Positions 11,382 to 24,177 of a DNA stretch of 64,000 nucleotides are shown piece by piece. The stretch spans positions 11,396,501 through 11,460,500 of the forward strand of contig CM052360.1 of assembly GCA_028551475.1 (NCBI GenBank), given 5' to 3'. Made by a program: the position numbers and the translations under genes. Position 1 is the stretch's first letter, and each line of letters starts with the position of its first letter. Origin of the DNA: Casuarina equisetifolia. Taxonomy: Eukaryota > Streptophyta > Magnoliopsida > Fagales > Casuarinaceae. Under the pieces are notes generated by a model. It was not told where the DNA came from and did not search any database. It saw nothing but the letters and a program-made list of their open reading frames with translations.

Positions 11382-12420
11382 CGCTGAAACTAAACACGAC
11401 TTGTAAAGAAGAAAGTAACGATCCGTAGAATACAGTTAAACGATCTCTATTCTTTCTAAGAAAGAGAGCAAACCTCTTGGAAAAGATTGACTAAACTATG
11501 AATCAATCATTGATTCAAATGAAAGGTCAATATCTCGAATGCATTGAAGTTCATGTACAGAAAGCTGGATTCAACCATCTAAAAATTTTCGCACCCTAGA
11601 GTAGGGAATTTCTCAAGCTGTTCGTGTTGATACATATAATGCTGCGTCTTCTTCACTTCCTTCTACACATTATCTGCCTAAGTTACCAGTTCGCAATCAC
11701 CATCTCACATTTACAAAGCAAGCCAAAAGATTTCTTATACATCATATACAACTGTTTATCAACCCTGTCTTTATTCACGTGAATAAAATTGACACGGTTG
11801 TTTTGAACCAAATAAAGAAAATCGGAGTGCGATCTCATTCGTCCAAAAGAACAAATATGGCGTTAGCAAAGGAACTCACTTCAATGACGAAGGACCTAGG
11901 TTCCCGCTGGTCCACCACTGAAATTGACTCGCCGGAGGCAACACCGGCGTTCAGAATCTCCCCTTCACCTCAATCCGACCTAGCAGACAACTGAAAACAA
12001 TGCAAACAATTCCGAACGATACAAACAAAAGAAAAAGAAACAGAAAAAAAAAAAACAAAACAAAAAACAACGATATTAGGCAAATAACTGTTGGATTAAA
12101 TAAATCACGCTTGCTAAACCCCAAATGGAACAGAAACCAAAAAAGTCAGCGACTTGAATTCACCTAAATTAAAAGCGTTGAGTAGCGGAGGAAAAGGAGA
12201 AAGTATCTGGAACTCGCGAATTCTACCTGGTCCTTGTTTTGCTAAATTCGTTGTTTTCCCGTTTTTGTTGGAGAAAATAAGAAAAAACGGAGGAACTGCG
12301 TGAATGCCAAATGGAAAACTAGGGTTCTTTCGCGTGTGGGGAAGTAAGTGTAACGATGTAAGGCCTCGCGAAGATTTCGGCGATTTCGTTCGGTTGCCTG
12401 AAAACTAACCGTATTTATGT
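11382..12420 (-). other. 5' leader exons of the acidic repeat protein gene
   Basis: The coding exon is preceded by an acceptor (TTTAGTTTCAG, with exon bases CG before the ATG). Upstream there is a probable non-coding exon at about 11884-11991 (acceptor GTTTTCAG, donor GAA|GTGAGT). A first exon ends near 12229 (donor CAG|GTAGAA). All its frames are closed, so the leader is untranslated. Exon limits are inferred from splice signals only. Confidence 0.5.
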
Positions 12421-13010
12421 TTCGCGCCTTTTTTAACAGCTCTCAGATGGACAAGCTCGAGAGGAGGACTGACACGGTGCGTTTTGATTTGTCTTTCAAG
12501 TGTTGTCGTATTGCGGAACCGATCTCTTTCTAAGAGTACATAGGACAATAATATTTATTAGTTTTAAATTCGAAGAGATAACAACAATTAATGTATTTAA
12601 AGTGATTAATTAATACAAAAGAATTAAATTGGCTCGTACCTGCTTTGCAGTTTCTTTTTCAGCCTTTAATCTCGTTTTTTCTTCTTCTTTTTTTCTTGTT
12701 TACTAGGAGGGGGTCGTAATTATAACATGTAGTCAAATGATAATGAGATCTTGTAAAAGAAGTATATTTGAGTTTAAATTCTTACATTATATTATTTACT
12801 AAATCGGAACATGTTTTTAAATTTTAATTTAAGTTATCAAATAAAATTTAATGATGAATTAATAAAAATTTCAACATAAGATTTAGAGATTTACACCTTA
12901 CATGAGTTGGGTAAATTTGTTGTAAAATTATAAATAAATAAATAAATAAATAAATAAAAATGAAGTAAATAAAGAGAAAAAATGTAGTGAAGGTTACGTG
13001 AGGAGGCGAA
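12421..13010. promoter_or_regulatory. Divergent intergenic promoter region
   Basis: About 600 bases separate the leader of the minus-strand repeat-protein gene from that of the plus-strand MRS2 gene, so the two probably share a bidirectional promoter region. It is AT-rich and contains an (AAAT)n run at about 12931-12960. No confident TATA box can be singled out. Confidence 0.4.
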
Positions 13011-14198
13011 ACATGTTGAGCCGCTGTACGTGGTAATTAGCTCTTTAAGTCTCTTTCTCCCAGGAAGGGTATTCACGGTGGCAGTGGACAAAGCTGTGCC
13101 TCTTGCTGCCTTCGGGGATAAGCCTATCTTCTACCTTCTAAAGCCGATCCCGAGAAAGGTTCTTTTTGTGACATTTCCCCCCGGGTTTGTTTCTTTTTTC
13201 TTTGTTTTCCTCTGGTATTCGTTGACTTTTTACTTGATTGCGGTTCATTGATTTCTGAATAGGCCGTCCGAAATTTAGCTGATTAGGTTTCACTTGATGC
13301 TCTTCTTGACGTCGAAGTGTTTTAATTATTGGCTGGGGTTTTGTCTGGAGCTATTTCGAGTGTTGGGATGGAGATGAGCGGATCTTATTGGTTGGAAGTT
13401 TTGAGGTTTGAAGAGTTAAAAATTTTATTGATTTTTGGAAAGAAATTAAATTTGCTTGTTTTTAGCTTCCTTCTGGGTTTAGGATTGTTCAGGACAAAGC
13501 TTTCATACTGGTATTGGTGGTTTTGGTGGCTTTATTCTGTTTTCTTTTTTTTTTTTTTTTATCTTTTTCCATTTCTTTTCTTTGGTAATAATAGGCTGGA
13601 GTTATTTATACGAAATATGGCCATTGAAGGCAAATGTTGAGAGTTAATCGAGTTTCTGTTCTCGTTGAGCTCCCCCTGTTGTTTAAAAACTCGAAGAAGA
13701 AAATCTGTGTCAGCAGATCAGATAGTTTTAACACAATACTTGATGTGCTTTATTTTTCTTGTGTATTGAGTTGGAAAAATCTATAACAAAATTTTCCTCT
13801 TATTTTTTTCATGTTTTCAAATAAAGCGAGAGCGGGCTTTTTTTGGTGCATGTACGGATTAATTTCTGATTGAAGTGATGGTTTTGGCGATATGGTTCAA
13901 TTCGAACCCTTCCTCGTACTCAGTTTGAGTCTGATGTATGAAAACATGATTTAAAAGAAGATAGATTGGCTTGAGTTTCTTATGCAACACTTCTAATTGT
14001 CAGGTTCCAATTCAGAAATGAGAGAGAACATGGATAATATCAATTTCAGAGGTTCTCATTTCAAATATACCCCATAATCAGCTTGCAGAACTGATACTGT
14101 GGTTGTGGCAGATTGTTGTTACGATTCTGTCTAACATGTACTGATGTGGACAACCAAATTTCTTTATCACAAAGGAAATCAGGGAAGACTAAAATCTA
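13011..14198 (+). other. 5' leader and leader intron of the MRS2-5 gene
   Basis: A probable first exon ends near 13157, at the donor AAAG|GTTCTT. It is followed by a T-rich intron-like stretch with poly-T at about 13547-13560. Candidate acceptors before the start codon lie near 14003, 14110 and 14172. The short open frames in this stretch are not conserved-looking. Exon limits are provisional. Confidence 0.45.
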
Positions 14199-16425
14199 AT
14201 GGAAGAATCACACTATCCTTTTTGTGTTTCTGAGCTATCTGATTATGCTTCTCAGAATGCTGAGAGATTTAAGTTTGACAGCTATGGGGGTCGTGGCTCT
14301 TTTCTTACTGCGGGCTGGAAGAAAAGGGGTCATGGAACTCGGTCGTGGATAAAAATTGATAAGACTGGCAACTCGAGTGTTGTGAAGCTTGACAAGGGTA
14401 CTATAATGAGACATTGTTCTTTGCCTGCCAGGGATCTTCGACTTTTGGATCCCTTGTTCATTTACCCTTCCACAATACTAGGAAGGGAAAAGGCTATTGT
14501 GGTCAGTCTTGAGCAGATCAGGTGTATTATCACAGCTGATGAGGTTATCCTAATGAACTCATTGGATGGGTGCGTTGTCCAGTACAAGTCAGAATTGTGC
14601 AAACGCCTCCAGACAAGTAGAGACCAAGCTGGTTGGTAAAGTACATCGAGTTAAATGTTTCCTAAACTGAATTGTATAGTTATTTGAACATTAGGTAACA
14701 CATCTTAAGTGCTTGCTGAAAAAGGGAGATACCATGCAAAGGTGGTTTTTGAACTTACAAAGTTAAATGTTACATGTGTTTCTTACTGTCTACTGGTTTA
14801 ATTCAGAGGATCTACCATTCGAATTTAGGGCACTGGAGCTGGCTTTGGAACTAATATGCATGTCTCTAGATGCTCAGGTATGTGATAATCTGCCACATCC
14901 TGTTATTACTTTCATCTTTGAATATAGATCTTGTTAAGTATCTTTTGCTCACAAAATTATAATGGGTTGGGCTTGATATAACTTGGATTACACTAAAAGC
15001 TACTTAACATGGTTAACAATGGATGGTGGAGAGAGATATGTGCATGTACTTTACATATTTATGTGTTTTAACTGTGCTGTAAAACATTGGAAGGACTACT
15101 GAAAAAATGAAGCTTGAAAGGTTCATGGCATTTTAACCGCAGGCACTATGGATTTTTTGGATTTGATAGGTAAAAGAACTGGAAATGGAGATATATCCCT
15201 TGGTAGATGAGTTAGCAACATCTATTAGCACCCTTAATCTAGAACGTGTGCGTAGACTCAAAGGCCACCTCCTTACCTTGACTCAGCGAGTTCAGAAGGT
15301 AAATGTCTAATATCTCTCATCTTGGATATCCCTATGCTTTTCATGGCCTATATGAACGTTAATTTCCAGGTCCGAGATGAAATCGAACATCTCATGGATG
15401 ACGATGGTGACATGGCTGAGATGTATCTGACCGAGAAGAAACAAAAGGCAGAGGCTTATCTCTTGAGTGAAGCTGGGGCCCCTGAGGTTTCAAAATCAGC
15501 TCCTGTTTCACCTGTGGGATCCGCCAGTGAAACCCAGATTTTGCAAAGGGCTTATAGCATTATTGCCAATTCAAGCAAATATGGAAGCTTAACGAGTTCA
15601 TCTGCTACTGGAGAAAACATTGAACAACTGGAAATGTTGCTCGAGGCATACTTTGTTGTCACTGACAACACTCTTACCAAGCTGTTAACGGTATGAGATG
15701 TTTGACTTCCTGTGCAGCATCTATTTTAGAACTTTTATGTTTTCAAATATCCGCAATTTTGTGATCCTTGGGTTCAACAAGGAATTTCTATCACCTTGTG
15801 TTTATAATTGGTGTCGCTATCTGTTCAATAACATTAATTAATCCAATCAGCCTCATATGTGGGGTCTTATATTAGGTCCAAATCTTGACCTAACCTTTGT
15901 ATCTTCGGTGTGAGAGTATTGGGTTTTAATTTGGAGAGAGGAGTACAGTTTATTGGCATACGGTTCTCTAAAGTGATCTGTTCTCTAAAAAGTGATCTAG
16001 AAGAATTGCCATTTCACTGTGCCAACGCTCATATCAGTTTTCTTTTTCTTTGTTGGTGATGCAGCTCAAAGAATACATTGATGATACTGAAGATTTGATC
16101 AATATTAAACTGGTAAGGCACAGCATACAACTTTTGGTTTTAACAATGCATTTTCACAGATTTGTCTGAAGTGTTCCGCTATGTTCATTAATAGGGCAAT
16201 GTTCAGAACCAGCTCATACAATTTCAGTTACTTCTCACGGCTGCGACATTTGCAGCTACAGTATTTGCTACTGTTACAGCAGTATTTGGAATGAACTTTG
16301 CAGACGCAATCTTTGATAATCCATCTATTTTCAATTGGGTTCTGTTTATTACTAGTGCCGCCTGCGGATTTTTTTACTTCTCCTTCCTATTTTATTTAAG
16401 ACACAGGAAGGTCTTTCCATTGTAA
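14199..16425 (+). CDS. MRS2-5: Magnesium transporter MRS2-5 / MGT3-like (CorA family)
   Basis: Six exons join in frame: 14199-14631, 14807-14877, 15170-15298, 15370-15690, 16065-16112 and 16195-16425. The product has 410 residues, a normal length. CorA/MRS2 channels conduct Mg2+ as pentamers in membranes. The long soluble part includes LLDPLFIYPSTILGREKAIV and RCIITADEVILMNSLD, then LNLERVRRLK and LMDDDGDMAEMYLTEKK. The last exon carries two membrane helices, with the diagnostic GMN signature at about residues 366-368 at the end of the first helix. The C-terminus RKVFPL matches the MRS2-5 clade as I remember it, as does the KSAPVSPVGSASE loop. The first donor is GCTG|GTTGGT; using the nearby GTAAAG instead would create a stop. 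Nothing appears broken. Assignment to the family is near certain; the clade is inferred from motif wording. Confidence 0.95.
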
Positions 16426-18292
16426 ATTTTCTAAATGCAAAATGTTCCAACTTGAATAAAGATTAAGGTCTATTCTTTGAGATTCGTTCCCTTTTTTTTA
16501 ATGCTTTTCCTATCAATCTTCTTGTCCATCCACACATTACTTTGGCCTATCTGTGCCGTCCCCAGAAGTAGGTTCTGGCTCAAACAAAGCAAGGTTTTTG
16601 GAGATTGTAATCTATTTCTTTTAAACTATAAAGGATGACGAAAAGATTGAAAGAGCACGGTGGCTTCCTAGTCAATGGGTGTATATGGCACTATTTTAGG
16701 GGACAGGAAAGGATGGAATTTCTACTTTTGATATGTCTGCTCCGCAGAGAGATAGTTTGGCATGATCACCAGTTGAGTTGTCGACTCACTCTCTGCTTTT
16801 TAGTGCTACTAGACTCAAAAATCACATTCTTTCAGCGTGCTTCAGCCAACCATCTCTTGGCAGTGCCCGCTTGGGATATCTTTCTCACTTTGTTGTTTCT
16901 CTTCCTTGTTGAAAATGGTGAATGTCTCACATCACTTAAATATTGTTCCAGTGTCCTAAATATATGAAAAGAATTACCATCTTCCTTATAAGTCGGTTCT
17001 GACTCAAAGCTTTAGTTCAAATATTGTGTTCCTTCACTTGCACCGAAAAAAAATTTCATGGTGTTCCCACAGTCAGGACAACAGTGTTTTGAAAATGATG
17101 TTATTTCACATCACTTAAAATCGTTTTAAGATTTTTTTTCCTTCTTCACAAGCCGACTTGAAGGAGGAAAATATCTTTCTTATAATCCTTTGACGGTTGA
17201 AAATTGCACTTGATGGCTCTTTTGTTTGGATGCCAGACGCGTAATCAGAAGAACTAGGGAAGACTTTTGGCCCCAACTTCTGCTTTTCATGGGAAGGGAA
17301 GCTAGTCCCTCATGGTTGACAACGCTTAGCGGTTACGGTGGTCTTGAATTTGGCTGCAGCCTGCTGAAATGAACAAACCCATTCTTCAAACTAATTGGGA
17401 TTTATCCTAATTAGCTGAAGGTTATACCATGTCTTCCTGAGATGATTAGTGTATTAAAGGTATCTGCCATGCTAGGCTCAGGTTGTCAGAGCGTTTCTTT
17501 TGCATATGCGAGGATGGACAGATCTTCCTGTGAACTGTCCAGGGGTATCCTCAACCCTAGTTCAACGGGCATCTTCATGTCCAGTCTCCCTCTTTTTGTG
17601 GTACTTTAGAATCTCTGTTGTGTTTGTTTCTGCTGCTTTCTTTGCCGGTGAATGTAGTGGCAGTACAAAACTTCACTCAACGCAAACTTTTATGTATTCT
17701 GTTGGTAGAAAGGCGGCTCGCGAGTTTCCTATTCTAACATTTCTTAACCTGAATGTCAATGGCCAACTACGGTTGCATTGGTCAGAACATCAGCCTCCTT
17801 CCGAAAGCATCAGATAATAGAATGTTTAACAATCTGAATCTGACAGAAAAATCAGAAACTCTTTTTTTCTTTTTGCTTTCTGATATTCAGTTCCTTTTAT
17901 AACCACATGATGAATGACAAATAAGGCAGAGGGATATCGCAAAATCAGGATTGTCAAACTCACTCCTAATTGAAGAACTCAAGTCTTTTTATAAGAATCA
18001 ACATAATGATTAAGGGTTACTCCTATGCAATCTGGAAAAAGAAAGGCGTTGACTGGAGTCTCGCATAAGCCTATTAATGCGGTTCTGGCTTTTCACTAGT
18101 TGTCCCCTTACCCTTCAAGACTGGAAAAAGAAAAGGAGACAACTGCCTTGACTTTGATATCTTTGCTTCCTTTTAAACATATAACCAGTCTGTCATATTC
18201 ACGTGATGAAACAGAGAAGAGATTACTTATTCCTACCTTTATTGAAGTAAAACAAGATATCAAACGTTAAGGCATTACAAGAAAATCATCAT
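16426..18292. other. Intergenic region between MRS2-5 and the first PAP gene (tail to tail)
   Basis: This holds the 3' flanks of two convergent genes. Several open frames of 100-110 codons occur (for example 16635-16967 and 17500-17817) but show no domain or splice context. Two short related segments containing TCACATCACTTAAA lie at about 16929 and 17107 and look like a diverged local duplication. No further gene is supported. Confidence 0.5.
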
Positions 18293-21200
18293 TCAAGATG
18301 CCAAGGTCATACTCGGGCAACTATCCACAGTGCAGGCCAAGATATCCCTGTAATCCCGGGATATTCTGAAAGAGTCGTAAACCTTTCCATCCCTGCTCTT
18401 CTTGTACTCAAACAACAGGTTCGAATGGTCAAATGCTGTAAGCTTTATGAACCCGTAGTCGAAGTCTCTATAGAAACTCCATGAGGTTTGAAGGGTAGTA
18501 AATGGTGAAAGGCTGGCACCTCCACCTCCGGCAACCACATGTATTGTTCCATTCAAAGTACCCTTATAGTGGTGTTTCTCTTCATTTGTGCAAATATTCT
18601 GTGGAAGAGATGGCAATCAACAGTTAGTTTACACAGCTGGAAATCCAGTAACTTTTCAAGCTCAAAGCGTCGGTAGCAAACATGTTTTTCACAAATAGCA
18701 TGTCCATGTCATTTGATATTATGTTAAATAATTACAAAGTCAACCACCAACTGTTGTGGGATATTCAAAAGTTTGAAAAAAGGGGGAAAAAAATCAGATC
18801 ATAACATGTGGGGATAACTATTTCAAGAGACTTGTTTAAGTAACCCATTTCATCAATTTTTTCCAATTGCAATGTCATTCATTCCCTGCGCTCAACACCC
18901 AAATTCTGGGTTCCTTATTTTTCTTTATATTTTGGCTCTTGTTCCAAAGGATAGTGGAGACAAACAACCGTAAATGTTTGATTCAACTTTTACTTGCTAC
19001 TCAACCGCTGCAATTCTATTTCAGAACAGAAGCTTTCCCTATACACTAGACTATTTAAAGTCAAGTCTACTGAGGATTTGTACTAAGCATTAAAAAGACA
19101 TTCGACCTAAACCAGTAAAAGAAGTTTCAGTACAGTTAATTGTTTTCCGTGTAGTCTTTATTCTCCATATCTTGCTAAGAGAAAGAGCCCATATTAGGAA
19201 TCTGGAGTAAAAAAAAAACTGACACTCAATTATTAATATGTGGTTGTTTTTCATTTTAATTGGAGAAATTACTTGTTGCCTGTGAAAAAATAGAATGATC
19301 ATTCTTGGAGATAATAGTAAATGTAATCAGATATTGCAATATTGTAGAGGTCAATGAATTTTTTTTCTGTAACTTATAGCAAAATATGTTCCTTGATTTG
19401 GCAGGTAATTTGAAAATGGTCCAAGAGCACATTTTATTGTTTTCACTTATTTATTGCAAGTGTAAAGGAAAATTATTAGTTATTCCCATAGTAGTGTAAA
19501 ATGCACAAAAGTACATGGAAGTGGTTTATCTTCGTGACAGCATAAAGTTATAAGAATACCTGGTATATGGGGCATGTCCTCTCGTAGCTGTGCACATGGC
19601 CATACACTGCAATGTCCACCTTGTATTTCTGCCAGAGTTTCTGAAGGCTCTCCCTGCCCATCGGTTCCTCAAATGACCCTTCTACTGCATAACTGATACA
19701 AGATGAATAACCAAGTACTCGATGTGCAAGAAAAATAAGCCAAGGTTGCTTTTGTCTGTCGACTGATGCCAAGCAGTGTTCAATGAACTTGTATTGGTCT
19801 GTGCCTTCCCTCCAGTCATTTTCAGTGTCAGCTATACAGAAGCGGAACATGCCATAATCAGTTGCGTACCTGGAAAAAGAAAACAGCATTATTCAGACCG
19901 ATTTCTTGCACGTCTAAAAGCAAGTACAGGAATGACAGGTATTATGGCAACCGTTGGGGGAATGTACAAATAGATATTATACTTTAAACAAGTAGATACA
20001 CAGAGGTACAGATGAAGCAAGATTACTCGTGTAACCTATATTATCCTTTTTTCCTATTTTATATTCCATCTCTCACATCCTGTATTATCTAAATCTTCTT
20101 TAGCAAAGAAAGGTTGAGCATCTCAGAGCCTGTTTATCTGACAGATGCTTTGTTCAAATGACACAAACTCCATTTCATTAATGAACCAAGCATTTTGCTT
20201 CCGTTCAGCTCCATGTGGAGGGCCTCTGTTTAAGATCTTTCTTTTCAGGCCTACAAATGAGAGGGGTGTCAATCTGTTTCTTTTCCCCAGTCAGTTTCCT
20301 ATGAAAGCAGATCTCTAAAAGGAGCTCATTCCTGGACTGGTCCTGAAGGGACTATCTTGAACTATGTAGGGATCTAGTCAAGTATTTGTAAAATCATTGA
20401 AAAATAAATTAGGGAGTAGCATGTGATTTATTGCAGAAGTAACAGAAGCTTTTCACACAAGTGGTACCTACACCAAGAGTTTTTTCGTACGTTCATGATC
20501 CAATGCATAACAGACCTATCATAAAAAATTCTGTGTTTGCCTTACATTTTGGATTTGATCAAAATTTGTATAGTTTAAATGTTAGAACATAATGACTTTC
20601 AGAGACAATCATAATCAATAACAAGATCAGATTGCACATAATTGCTATCAAAAGCTAAACAAATTTGAAAGGTTGCAGTATTTATCTACCAGAACTTAGC
20701 CCTGTTCTCAGCAGGGACATAAAACATTGTCTCAGCCAACACACCACATTCTCCTCCAGAGTCCATGTTCCCATAGAAGGATCCAGTCCCTGGCCAGTCA
20801 CGCTCATGGTTACCACTGCAAGGAAAAATCAACAGTTGGTGCATAAGACAAAGCATGAGACCATATGTATACTCAACCACTAAGAGTGAGTAAATTATGA
20901 TGAACCTGGCAATCATGTAAGGCACAGTTGACGCAATTGGCTCAACCTGTGCAGTAAATTGGTCCCACTGTGAGAGGTATCCATTTGCATAACAGATATC
21001 TCCAATGTGGAAAACTATATCAATATTCTTCAGATCTCGAATAAGCTCTCGTGTAGTGTTTAGGGAGCCACGCTGGAAATTGTTATATTCATTGGAACCA
21101 TCAGCTTCATCCTGCAAGGTGAAAGAGTTTAGCAACATATCTAGAAACTCGGTCATTCAATGGACAGGCATTGACAATCTTAAACAGTAATCTGAAGAAA

Positions 21201-24177
21201 ATATTATTTTGCTGATGATATTGAGAAATCCATAGTATAAAACTACTGCAATAATCCCATAAAGTTCACTTAAGTGTGGCTGTGAACTGAGATTTAATAA
21301 CAGAGATATGTAGATTTAGTCTTTCCAAGAGGGTAAAAACCTTCCCCATGTCACCAAAAATGACTACACGTTGCAGTGAATTTTGACCAGGATAAGGAGA
21401 TGCTTTAAACTGATATTGTTCACTCCAAATATATGAACCGTTGAACAATCTATGCCCCAGCTTGTAAGTATACCTGCACAACCAATGGAAACATATTGAA
21501 TGTCTAGTTCCTCATAGGGTCTAACTATGGATTTCAAAACATTTAACAGAATACGTTTGCAACATTTTAATGTTTGGTATCTCACCGCCAAACCTTATCA
21601 AGTGAAAATCATTTATATTTGGAACTCAATTCTTCTTGAGAGAGCTATGCTTAGACCGTAAAATGTATTGTACAACTTCTTAAGGAAGGACCAGATAGAA
21701 AGCTTAAATTCATATCCATCCAATGCCAATTTCACTTTGCTTCTTGGCAGGTTGATCACATAACAACAATCAGACGTATTACTCTGTGAAGCCACTAAAT
21801 ACACATTATTAATTGCTTAGCATTCTATCGTGTCTTTTATTTATAGCAGCCATCTAAATAACTGTCATGTAATTATTTAAAAATTGACATAATTTAATTA
21901 GTTGAATTGTAAGTATAACTTGCTTGTATCCATTTCTGATAAACAGTGGATCAATAGTTTCCTCAAATATACATGTAGTAACATTTTATGTAGTCCTTTT
22001 TTCTAATAGCCATATAAGAGTTGACATGCCTAGAATCAACACTATGAGCAAGAGTGAAAGTGAAAGTGCATCATACACTCTGTTGGGCCACAAATTCTTC
22101 AAAAAACTGGTATGTATAAATCCAGGATCACGCCATCCAACAGTCCTAGCCGGTGCACCTGTGTATATATGCATGCTGACAAGGTGAGTTATCTCCAACA
22201 GGAAAAATTCCAGAGAAAATTTTGGATAATACTTTAAAAATATTGAAAACAGAATTCATGGAAATGCACTTAGTTGTTAAGGTACCAACTTTCCCATAGT
22301 TTTGATTCAAGGGTAAGAATGTTACGCACCACACATGGTGCTACGGTCAAAGGTCAGCGTTCCAGCTGCAGAACGCACCTGATCACCTCCTTTTGGACCC
22401 CACTTAACAAAAGGTTCTGCTACATCAATTCCATATCCACTTGTCCAAGTCACAGTCATCTGGGCATCGATTGAAAATCATGTTATTGCCTTGCAAATGT
22501 AAGCCCTTAATACCAAAAGGCAACAAAATCGAATTACTTTACAATAAAAAGAGAATTGGTAGGATATAATGAATATTTGTGCTGAAGGACAAGAGTACTC
22601 CTGAATTTTGTTATTTACAAGGTATAATTTCAACAACAGAAGGAGAAATTGGACTCACTTCATTCCATTCTTTTCCTTGTGCCAAGCGTGGGTAAACTGG
22701 AGCATCTGGATTTGTAAAAGTTACTTGATTTGACACCGCAACCAGCTTGGGCTATCATATAGAAGTAAAGATGAGCATGAAAAAAAAAATTCCAACAAAG
22801 ATAATCAAGTTTGAAATGAAAATAACAACCAACAGAAAAGAAAATGACAAAAGAAGAGAGCCAAGAGGACATAGGTCAAGGCCTTGCAGAAAGCCACAAC
22901 TGTCAAGGGTTTTGCAGAAAATCTAGCAGCCAAAATAGTGCACAATTGCAAAAGAGTATTCAGTTAGCAATCCAAAGAAGAGGATTTAGGCATCTCAGTG
23001 CACATTAAAGTTCATCAACAAACTATCTATCATATGCAAAAGAGTATTCAGTTAGCAATCCAAAGAAGAAGATTTAGGCATCTTAGTGCACATTAAAGTC
23101 CATCAACAAACTATCTATCATAAGATGAATACTTTTCTTTTCATTCTTTTATAACCCATCTCCAAGACTACTACTTAATGACAGTTTGTTTCATATAGGA
23201 CAGATTAGTCCCGGAATATACATGTAGATTGATGTTAGGGCAAAGACAAGTATAAGCATACATCTGATATGCCACGAGAAAATAGCGCAAAAGAGAAGTC
23301 CGATCTCTGTTTAATCAGCTGAAGCTTCAAGTACCCTTTCCCAGTGTTTTTGTAATCTGGACTGGAGTAGTTTGCATACTGATACTGCAAAGGAGTAAGA
23401 AAATCGAATTCACTTTCTAGTTCTCTTATATCTCAAGGATTGTCAAGGTAAGAAACTATTCAGAGAAGTCAGTGCAATAGGCAGGACAAACCTTAATAGG
23501 GGCAGTACACAGAAGTGGAGGATAAACTCTTGGGTTTTCTTCTGGACAGGTGGAAGCACTGAAAATGGTGAAGTAGAAAGGCTAAGTTTAGTCAAATGCA
23601 TTTAGATAGTTACAGGCAGAAGAAAAAAAATAAGATGGCTCAAGGTTCCAAATGTTAACTGAAGGTTCAGAAATGTAACAGCGTTTACTCACCTGAAATT
23701 GGCTGGTGAAAATACGCCTATCCAATCATCATTTGATGGGTTGGGAGAACCGAACTCTAGCCTCACCCATTCTGTATTTTGTCCCTGAAACAGTTAACAT
23801 TTCTGGCATCAGCCACAAAAGAAGCCTATTTTCTTCTTTTTCGGGGGATTTGGCCCCTGCCTCAGTGGTTGTATGGCACATCCTATGTTCCACACAGGAG
23901 ATAAATTGGAAGGGAAATGAAGCTTAAAAGCATGCGAACTTGAAGATCATTGTCAAGGTCTATTAGACAAGTTCTCCATTAAAATACATGAACTGCCGAA
24001 GCCTACCTTCAATCCGAGGATTGTAGGAGAAGCTTTAACATACGCACGATCATCAAGTGCAAGTGATGCCTTATGAATAGCAATTTTTGCCAGTGGCTGA
24101 TCTCCATGTGGCCATGCCTTTTGAAGGGTTGTAAGAACAAATAGAATTGCCAAGGAGATTGGATTTAGTCCTCTCAT
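18293..24177 (-). CDS. PAP27: Purple acid phosphatase 27-like, copy 1 (intact)
   Basis: Twelve coding exons join in phase: 24177-24007, 23784-23693, 23558-23492, 23384-23262, 22751-22659, 22459-22330, 22158-22077, 21473-21341, 21111-20906, 20815-20690, 19869-19560, 18598-18293. The product has 612 residues. It is a secreted metallophosphoesterase with an N-terminal signal (MRGLNPISLAILFVL), a Fn3-like N domain (NPSNDDWIGVFSPANF), and the catalytic domain. The metal-binding blocks are GDMG (293-296), GDICY (334-338), GNHE (367-370), FLAH (454-457) and GHVH (498-501). So all seven metal ligands are present, although PAP27 relatives are often labelled probably inactive. The usual Val of block IV is replaced, and the substrate-site His pair of typical plant PAPs is not visible. 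A leader intron precedes the start exon. It is the most diverged of the three tandem copies. Confidence 0.95.
22948..23121. repeat. 88-bp tandem duplication in intron 4 of PAP copy 1
   Basis: Two adjacent units (22948-23035 and 23036-23121) beginning GCAAAAGAGTATTCAG are nearly identical, with only a few substitutions. They lie wholly inside the intron and do not alter the coding sequence. The high identity implies a recent duplication. Confidence 0.9.

Noticed and set aside
10502-11428. Long plus-strand and alternative-frame ORFs over the acidic repeat gene
   Set aside because: They are antisense or frame shadows created by the internal repeats of the minus-strand exon.
16635-17817. Two plus-strand ORFs of 105-110 codons after MRS2-5
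   Set aside because: No recognisable domain, no introns to extend them, and codon use does not look coding; they are treated as 3' flank.
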